Assembly: GCF_028473745.1 (NCBI RefSeq)
Contig: NZ_CP101137.1
Location: 1-64,000, forward strand
Length of the DNA: 64,000 nucleotides
Direction of reading: 5' to 3'
From: Streptomyces sp. M92
GTDB taxonomy: Bacteria; Actinomycetota; Actinomycetes; Streptomycetales; Streptomycetaceae
In this document: positions 56,061 to 64,000 of the stretch, in pieces
How the letters are laid out: every line of letters starts with the position of its first letter
How positions within the stretch are numbered: the stretch's first letter is position 1
Notes under the pieces: generated by a model
Databases searched by the model: none
What the model was told of the DNA's origin: nothing
The model's input: the letters and a program-made list of their open reading frames with translations, nothing else
Made by a program: the position numbers and the translations under genes

Positions 56061-56918
56061 ATGGCCAGGGACATCGATCCGAGCCTCAACCGACGAAGGC
56101 TGCGAATCGAGCTGCGCAAAGCCCGCGATCAGGCCGGACTGACCCAACGGGATGCCGTGCAGCAGCTGGAATGGTCACTCTCCAAACTGATCCGGATCGA
56201 GAAGGGCACGGTCAGCCTCAGCGTCACCGACCTCAGGGCCCTGCTCCAGCTGTACGGGGTCACGGACCCCGCTCGGGTCGAGGAGCTGGAGGAGGCCGCC
56301 CGCGGCTCGAAGGGAGTGTCGTGGTGGGTGCAGTACAGCGAGGTCGTGACGCCCGCGTACGCCCTCTACCTGGGCTACGAGGGTTCCGCGGACACGATCC
56401 GCATGTACAACCCGGTGGTGCTGCCCGGTCTGGTGCAGACGGAGGACTACGCCACGGCGCTGATGTCCACGCTGACGGAAGAAGCACGGGTGCGCCCGCA
56501 GGTGGAGCTGCGCATCACCCGCCAGGAGCGGTTCTTCGACAGCGACGACGGCCCGGAGATCGACATCGTCCTCGACGAGGCGGCCCTGCGGCGTCAGATC
56601 GGGGGCCCGGCGGTGATGCGGCGGCAGCTGGACCACCTCAAGTCGCTGATGGAACACCCGAGGCTCACCATCCGGGTGCTGCCCTTCTCCGTCGGCGCCC
56701 ACTTCAGTGTCTCCACGTCCTTCATCCTGCTCGAGTTCAAGGACGACGACGACCTGCTGTACCTCGAAGGCCCGGGCGGCGGCCTGTCCAGCCGTGACGA
56801 CCTCGGACTCACCGCCCGCCACCAGGAATCCTTCGAGGACATCAGCGACAAGGCATATGACGGCGCTCGGGTGATCGAGTTGCTCGACGAGGTCAGGGAG
56901 AGCCTGGCCGACAGCTGA
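56061..56918 (+). CDS. XRE-family regulator with DUF5753 domain
   Basis: Encodes 285 residues: an N-terminal lambda-repressor-type helix-turn-helix (residues about 12-68, KARDQAGLTQRDAVQQLEWSLSKLIRIEKG) and the DUF5753 domain (residues about 90-280, IRMYNPVVLPGLVQTEDYATAL, VLPFSVGAHFSVSTSFILLEF). This class is expanded in Streptomyces, paired with DUF397 genes, and includes BldB-linked and whiJ-type regulators of development. A DUF397 gene is encoded 1 kb away. The ATG at 56061 follows GGGAG. Confidence 0.92.
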   Translation: MARDIDPSLNRRRLRIELRKARDQAGLTQRDAVQQLEWSLSKLIRIEKGTVSLSVTDLRALLQLYGVTDPARVEELEEAARGSKGVSWWVQYSEVVTPAYALYLGYEGSADTIRMYNPVVLPGLVQTEDYATALMSTLTEEARVRPQVELRITRQERFFDSDDGPEIDIVLDEAALRRQIGGPAVMRRQLDHLKSLMEHPRLTIRVLPFSVGAHFSVSTSFILLEFKDDDDLLYLEGPGGGLSSRDDLGLTARHQESFEDISDKAYDGARVIELLDEVRESLADS

Positions 56919-56959
56919 ATCCGGGCTGGGACGGCCCGGCACGAGACGGGGGAGGCCCC

Positions 56960-57460
56960 ATGACGGTCTTCGGAGTACGAGCGTGGTGGCAGCGGTGGCG
57001 CGCGCCGGCCGGCACCGGTCCCACCGCCGACCCGCCGGGGGGATCCGGTGACGCGGAACAGGGCCCTCCCCCGCTCGACGACTGCATGCTCAAGGCGTAC
57101 GCCATGCAGCGACCCGAATGGGCCGAGGCGCTCATCGACGTGGAGAACGCCCGGGTGGCCGGGGAGATCCGGCTGGTCTCCACCCGGCTTCTGCTGGGCA
57201 CGGCGTGCGGGAGCATCCTGCTGTTCAGCATGGCTCTCGCCACACGAGTCGCGCCCAGTCTGCCGCACGGCCCCGCGTCCCCCCTCACCACCGCCGCCAT
57301 CGGCGCCTTCGGCGCGGCCCTCCTCACCGCCCTGGGCGCCGGACTCGGCAGGGCGCTGCGCGGCCGAGCCGCGTCGGCGCCCGCCCAGCCCGTCAGTGGT
57401 GGCGCCGCCGAGGCTCCACGGCCGTCAGAGCGCGGTTCAGAACGCGGAGGCGGTCCGTGA
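56960..57460 (+). CDS. Hypothetical membrane protein in the XRE module
   Basis: Encodes 166 residues with a Gly/Pro-rich N-terminus, a charged middle (LKAYAMQRPEWAEALIDVENARVAGEIRLVSTRLLLG) and two helices (LLLGTACGSILLFSMALATRV and AAIGAFGAALLTALGAGLGRAL), then an Arg/Ser-rich tail. It lies 41 bp after the XRE gene in the same direction. Its last 68 bases overlap a convergent gene. No family recognised. Confidence 0.68.
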   Translation: MTVFGVRAWWQRWRAPAGTGPTADPPGGSGDAEQGPPPLDDCMLKAYAMQRPEWAEALIDVENARVAGEIRLVSTRLLLGTACGSILLFSMALATRVAPSLPHGPASPLTTAAIGAFGAALLTALGAGLGRALRGRAASAPAQPVSGGAAEAPRPSERGSERGGGP

Positions 57461-57701
57461 CGGGAGTGAGCCCCCACCACAGCCCCGCGCCCACGGCCAC
57501 CGCGGCGGTCACCACCAGCCACACCGTGCCGCGCGCCGCACCGCTCGGCGCCAGGAACGCCGCCAGCGCGCCGAGCCCGACGGCGAGGACCCCCGCCACC
57601 GAGCAGAAGAGCGCCAGCGGCACCGCCCCGGTCATCCGGTGCCCACGCGTGCCGGGCCAACCCGCACGCGCGGAAGCGGTCCCCTTGATTCGGTCTGCCA
57701 T
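57393..57701 (-). CDS. Hypothetical small membrane protein
   Basis: Encodes 102 residues with two hydrophobic helices (AVPLALFCSVAGVLAVGLGALAAFL and GTVWLVVTAAVAVGAGLWWG) and a basic N- and C-terminus. It overlaps the convergent 166-residue gene tail to tail by 68 bp, so one of the two may be shorter or wrong. Coding bias and the hydrophobic pattern favour it being real. Confidence 0.62.
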   Translation of the reverse strand: MADRIKGTASARAGWPGTRGHRMTGAVPLALFCSVAGVLAVGLGALAAFLAPSGAARGTVWLVVTAAVAVGAGLWWGLTPVTDRLRVLNRALTAVEPRRRHH

Positions 57702-57731
57702 GCGTGTACCTCCCGTCCCCCCGCGCGGCGG

Positions 57732-57944
57732 TCAGGCGCCGCGCGAATCCGGGTCCACAAGCCCCGCCAGAAAACCACACCACGAGGCGTGACGAAAGGC
57801 GAGCACAGCGTGTCGACGTTGCTTCGAGTCACGTATCAGTACACGGCCGCTCCCCATGGCCAGTTCGACACATGCCTCACCCCCGTCCGTGTAACTGCTC
57901 GTGACCCACGCGTGCTCTGACAGTTCGCTTTCGATCGCACCCAC
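57732..57944 (-). CDS. DUF397-family protein
   Basis: Encodes about 70 residues with the DUF397 signature: WVTSSYTDGGEACVELAMGSGRVLIRDSK, then LAFRHASWCGFLAGL. DUF397 proteins are found next to XRE-DUF5753 regulators in Streptomyces and are thought to modulate them. Start uncertain: GTG at 57944 overlaps AAGGAGG, and GTG at 57968 would add eight residues. Confidence 0.85.
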   Translation of the reverse strand: MGAIESELSEHAWVTSSYTDGGEACVELAMGSGRVLIRDSKQRRHAVLAFRHASWCGFLAGLVDPDSRGA

Positions 57945-57968
57945 CTCCTTCGGCCCACCGGCCGTCAC

Positions 57969-58150
57969 GCGGCCCCGGCCCCCTCACCCGCCGCCCTGCC
58001 GCTGCCACCCGCCCGCGTACACGCGCTGCCATCCCCTCCAGTCTTCCCAGCCCGCCCGCCGGGGAAGAGCCCAGAAAGCGCCGATGTCGCGGGCATGGCC
58101 AACTATCGACGGTGTGGGCCTCAGCACACCTGGCCTCGCAGGTCAACGGC
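57969..58150. other. Region between the DUF397 gene and the B12 riboswitch
   Basis: No gene seen. It includes the probable promoter of the cobalamin operon and, on the minus side, the start region of the DUF397 gene. Long open frames crossing it on the minus strand are frame shadows of the cob genes. Confidence 0.5.
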
Positions 58151-58154
58151 AAGT

Positions 58155-58330
58155 TGACGGGTGTTCGCGGGGCGTGGTGGACTGCCGGAGCCAATGCGGC
58201 GGCTGGAGAGGAAGCCCGGTGCGAATCCGGCGCGGTCCCGCCACTGTGACCGGGGAGCGATCCCCGGGAGCCAGGAACTCCCACCGCCGTTCTCTTCTAA
58301 CCAGGGCGCGGACACCCTGAGTGAGGACCT
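58155..58330 (+). ncRNA. Cobalamin (AdoCbl) riboswitch
   Basis: The conserved B12-box core GCCACTGT is at 58240-58247, preceded by GAAGCCCGGTGCGAATCCGG with the family's GAATCC word and followed by GGAGCGATCC and GGAGCCAGGAACTC, which matches the class-I cobalamin riboswitch aptamer. It is in sense with and 75 bp upstream of the cobD start, so it should lower cob expression when cobalamin is abundant. Ends are approximate. Confidence 0.93.
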
Positions 58331-58405
58331 ATCGCCATGCGCGGCTGCCGTTCCAGGCTCACCAGCGAGACTCTCCGCCTTCCCGTCCCCACGGCCGGTT
58401 GAGCC

Positions 58406-59371
58406 GTGCGCGCCGAACGCGTCTTCGCGTACGGCGCCGCCGCCGGCCTCCTCGGTGACCACCTCCTCGGCGACCCGCGCCGCGGACACCCGGTCGCCGC
58501 GTTCGGCCGTGCCGCCGGTGCCGTGGAACGGCTGCTGTGGCGTGACCACCGAGGCTGGGGCGTGCTGCACACCGCCGTGTGCGCCGGTGGCGCCGCCGCC
58601 CTCGGGCTGGCCGCCGGCCGCGCCGTACGCCACTCCCCCGCCGCCTCCGTCGCGCTGACCGCCGCCGCCACCTGGGCGGTCGTCGGCGGCACCTCGCTCG
58701 CCCGCGAGGCGAGCGCGGTGGGCCGCGCCCTGGAGGCCGGTGACGTCGAGGCGGCCCGCGCGCGGCTGCCGCACCTGTGCGGCCGGGACCCGCAGGCCCT
58801 GGACGCCGACGGGATCGCCCGGGCGGTCGTGGAGTCCGTCGCGGAGAACACCTCGGACGCGGTGGTGGGCGCCCTGGTGTGGGGCGCGTTGGGCGGGGTG
58901 CCCGGACTGGTCGGCTTCCGGGCCGTGAACACCCTGGACGCGATGGTCGGCCACAAGTCGCCCAGGTACCGCCGCTACGGCTGGGCCTCGGCCCGGCTCG
59001 ACGACCTCGCGGGCTGGCCGGGCGCCCGCCTCACCGCCGCCCTGGCCACCGCCGCCGGCGGCGATCCCCGGGGTGCCGTACGGGCCTGGCGCGCCGACGC
59101 CGCGCAGCACCCGAGTCCCAACGCCGGCCCCGTGGAGGCCTCGTTCGCGGGCGCCCTGGGCGTGCGGCTCGGCGGGACGCTCTCCTACGGCGGGCGGGTC
59201 GAGCACCGGCCCGTCCTGAACGGGGCGGCGGGACGCCCCGTACGGGCCGGTTCCGGCGACATCGAGCGGGCCGTGCGGCTCTCCCGGCGCGTGGGCTGGC
59301 TGGCGCTCGGCGCGTGCGCGGGCGCGCGGCTGCTCGTCCGCGGGGTCGTCAAGAAGGGACGTACGTCATGA
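58406..59371 (+). CDS. cobD: Adenosylcobinamide-phosphate synthase CobD/CbiB
   Basis: Encodes a 321-residue membrane enzyme that attaches the aminopropanol arm to adenosylcobyric acid. Family motifs are [19 protein letters not shown] near residue 15, [22 protein letters not shown] near residue 145 and [29 protein letters not shown] near residue 170. The start is GTG. It is the first gene after the riboswitch and overlaps cobQ by four bases. Confidence 0.94.
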   Translation: MRAERVFAYGAAAGLLGDHLLGDPRRGHPVAAFGRAAGAVERLLWRDHRGWGVLHTAVCAGGAAALGLAAGRAVRHSPAASVALTAAATWAVVGGTSLAREASAVGRALEAGDVEAARARLPHLCGRDPQALDADGIARAVVESVAENTSDAVVGALVWGALGGVPGLVGFRAVNTLDAMVGHKSPRYRRYGWASARLDDLAGWPGARLTAALATAAGGDPRGAVRAWRADAAQHPSPNAGPVEASFAGALGVRLGGTLSYGGRVEHRPVLNGAAGRPVRAGSGDIERAVRLSRRVGWLALGACAGARLLVRGVVKKGRTS

Positions 59372-60872
59372 ACGGTGGCCTCCTCGTCGCCGGCACCACC
59401 TCCGACGCGGGCAAGAGCGTCGTCACCGCCGGGATCTGCCGCTGGCTGGTGCGCCAGGGCGTGAAGGTCGCGCCCTTCAAGGCGCAGAACATGTCCCTCA
59501 ACTCGTTCGTGACCCGCGAGGGCGCCGAGATCGGGCGGGCGCAGGCCATGCAGGCCCAGGCCTGCCGGGTGGAGCCGGCCGCGCAGATGAACCCGGTGCT
59601 GCTGAAACCGGGCGGTGAGCGCAGCAGCCAGGTCGTGCTGCTCGGCAAGCCGGTCGGCGAGATGAGCGCCCGCGGCTACCACGGCGGACGGCAGCAGCAG
59701 CTGCTGGGCACCGTGCTGGACTGTCTGGCCGAGCTGCGGGGCACGTATGACGCGGTGATCTGCGAGGGGGCGGGCAGTCCGGCCGAGATCAACCTGCGCC
59801 GGACCGACATCGTGAACATGGGGATCGCCCGGGGTGCCGGGCTGCCCGTGCTGGTGGTGGGCGACATCGACCGGGGCGGGGTCTTCGCCTCGTTCTTCGG
59901 GACGGTGGCGCTGCTGGCGCCCGCGGACCAGGCGCTGGTCGCCGGGTTCCTCGTCAACAAGTTCCGGGGCGACGTCTCGCTGCTGGAGCCGGGGCTGGAG
60001 ATGCTGCACGGGCTCACCGGGCGGCACACGTACGGCGTCCTGCCCTTCCGGCACGGGCTCGGCATCGACGAGGAGGACGGGCTCCGCGTCTCCCTGCGCG
60101 GGACGGTGCGGGAGTCGGTCGTCGCACCGCCGGTCGGCGAGGACGTGCTGCGGGTCGCCGTCTGCGCGGTCCCGCTCATGTCCAACTTCACGGACGTGGA
60201 CGCGCTGGCCGCCGAGCCCGGTGTCGTGGTGCGGTTCGTGGACCGGCCGGAGGAGCTGGCCGACGCGGATCTCGTCATCGTGCCGGGGACGCGCGGGACG
60301 GTCCGGGCCCTGGAGTGGCTGCGGGAGCGGGGGCTCGCGGACGCCGTCGCGCGCAGGGTGGCCGCGCGGCGGCCCGTCCTCGGCATCTGCGGCGGCTTCC
60401 AGCTGCTCGGCGAGCACATCGAGGACGAGGTCGAGTCGCGTGCCGGGAACGTGGCCGGGCTCGGACTGCTGCCCGTACGGGTGCGGTTCGCCCGCGAGAA
60501 GACCCTCACCCGGCCGGTCGGTAAGGCCCTCGGCGAGCACGTCGAGGGGTACGAGATCCATCACGGGGTCGCCGAAGTGACCGGCGGGGAACCCTTCCTG
60601 GACGGCTGCCGGGTCGGCCAGACCTGGGGCACGCACTGGCACGGCTCGCTGGAGTCGGACGGCTTCCGGCGGGCGTTCCTGCGCGAGGTGGCCGCCGCCG
60701 CGGGCCGCCGCTTCGTGCCGGCCCCCGACACCTCGTTCGCCGCGCTGCGTGAGGAGCAGCTCGACCGGCTCGGCGACCTGATCGAACACCACGCGGACAC
60801 GGACGCGCTGTGGCGGCTCATCGAGTCCGGCGCGCCACAAGGACTGCCCTTCATTCCACCGGGAGCGCCCGC

Positions 60873-60876
<4 letters not shown>
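59368..60876 (+). CDS. cobQ: Cobyric acid synthase CobQ/CbiP
   Basis: Encodes a 502-residue ATP- and glutamine-dependent amidase that amidates four side chains of adenosylcobyrinic a,c-diamide. The N-terminal synthetase domain has [19 protein letters not shown] near residue 8 and [12 protein letters not shown] near residue 38; the C-terminal type-1-like glutaminase domain has the nucleophile Cys in [10 protein letters not shown] near residue 340 and EIHHG near residue 395. It is coupled to cobD by ATGA and to cobN by ATGA. Confidence 0.95.

Positions 60877-64000
<3,124 letters not shown>

Noticed and set aside
56061-57968. Toxin-antitoxin or defence module around the XRE gene
   Set aside because: No toxin, nuclease or NTPase motif in the companions; the DUF5753/DUF397 pairing fits a Streptomyces regulatory module better.

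Overview
This window is chromosomal DNA of a high-GC actinomycete, almost certainly a Streptomyces. The evidence is third-position GC saturation (which creates many long antisense open frames), GTG starts, a chaplin gene, a streptophobe-type protein, the DUF5753/DUF397 pairing, and a gene order that matches, from memory, the S. coelicolor stretch from about SCO1792 to SCO1849 (chpE, serB, an inhA-like fabI next to fabG, tyrS, moaA, gbn, pitH2, cobD-cobQ-cobN). It is mainly conserved core-arm sequence, with no prophage, transposase or secondary-metabolite cluster seen.

Layout. 0-0.25 kb: leftward promoter and leader that look like the start of an rRNA operon lying outside the window. 0.25-9 kb: DNA glycosylase, Spo0M, PEBP-like protein, HNH nuclease, SPFH and NfeD membrane pair, an orphan ABC ATPase, chaplin ChpE and a NarL-type two-component system. 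9-22.2 kb: an SDR translationally coupled to a diverged QueA-like protein, a secreted lytic transglycosylase, an FHA-FHA-ABC fusion transporter, a streptophobe protein, SerB, a SixA-like phosphatase, small membrane proteins, and an MFS transporter divergent from a FadR-type regulator. 22.3-28.3 kb: fabG-fabI (type II fatty acid synthesis), the TldD/TldE protease pair and tyrosyl-tRNA synthetase. 28.4-42.8 kb: small membrane proteins, MoaA, a DUF485-ActP acetate symporter operon, two tandem secreted subtilases, a CopD-like protein, a DEDDh exonuclease with a BRCT domain, a zinc-ribbon protein, a SURF1 protein, a GH15 enzyme and an SDR. 42.8-46 kb: a tightly overlapping Asp23/AmaP envelope operon with a divergent companion. 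46-55.6 kb: an enoyl-CoA hydratase-like gene, the nucleoid protein Gbn, an ABC-F protein, a VOC protein, a large hypothetical, a hydrolase, a class II aldolase and the phosphate transporter PitH2 behind a PHO box. 55.7-58 kb: an XRE/DUF5753 plus DUF397 module that looks like an accessory insertion. 58.1-64 kb: a cobalamin riboswitch and the coupled genes cobD-cobQ-cobN, with cobN cut by the window end.

The most interesting non-coding signals are a relic two-repeat CRISPR unit with exact type I-E periodicity (39.17-39.26 kb), a GATC cluster with a dyad between the ABC-F gene and gbn, a 40-bp nested dyad in front of the XRE regulator, direct repeats upstream of the two-component system, and an unexplained 0.7-kb non-coding stretch with internal repeats at 51.3-51.97 kb. 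Functions are read from motifs without searches; S. coelicolor locus numbers are recalled, not looked up.
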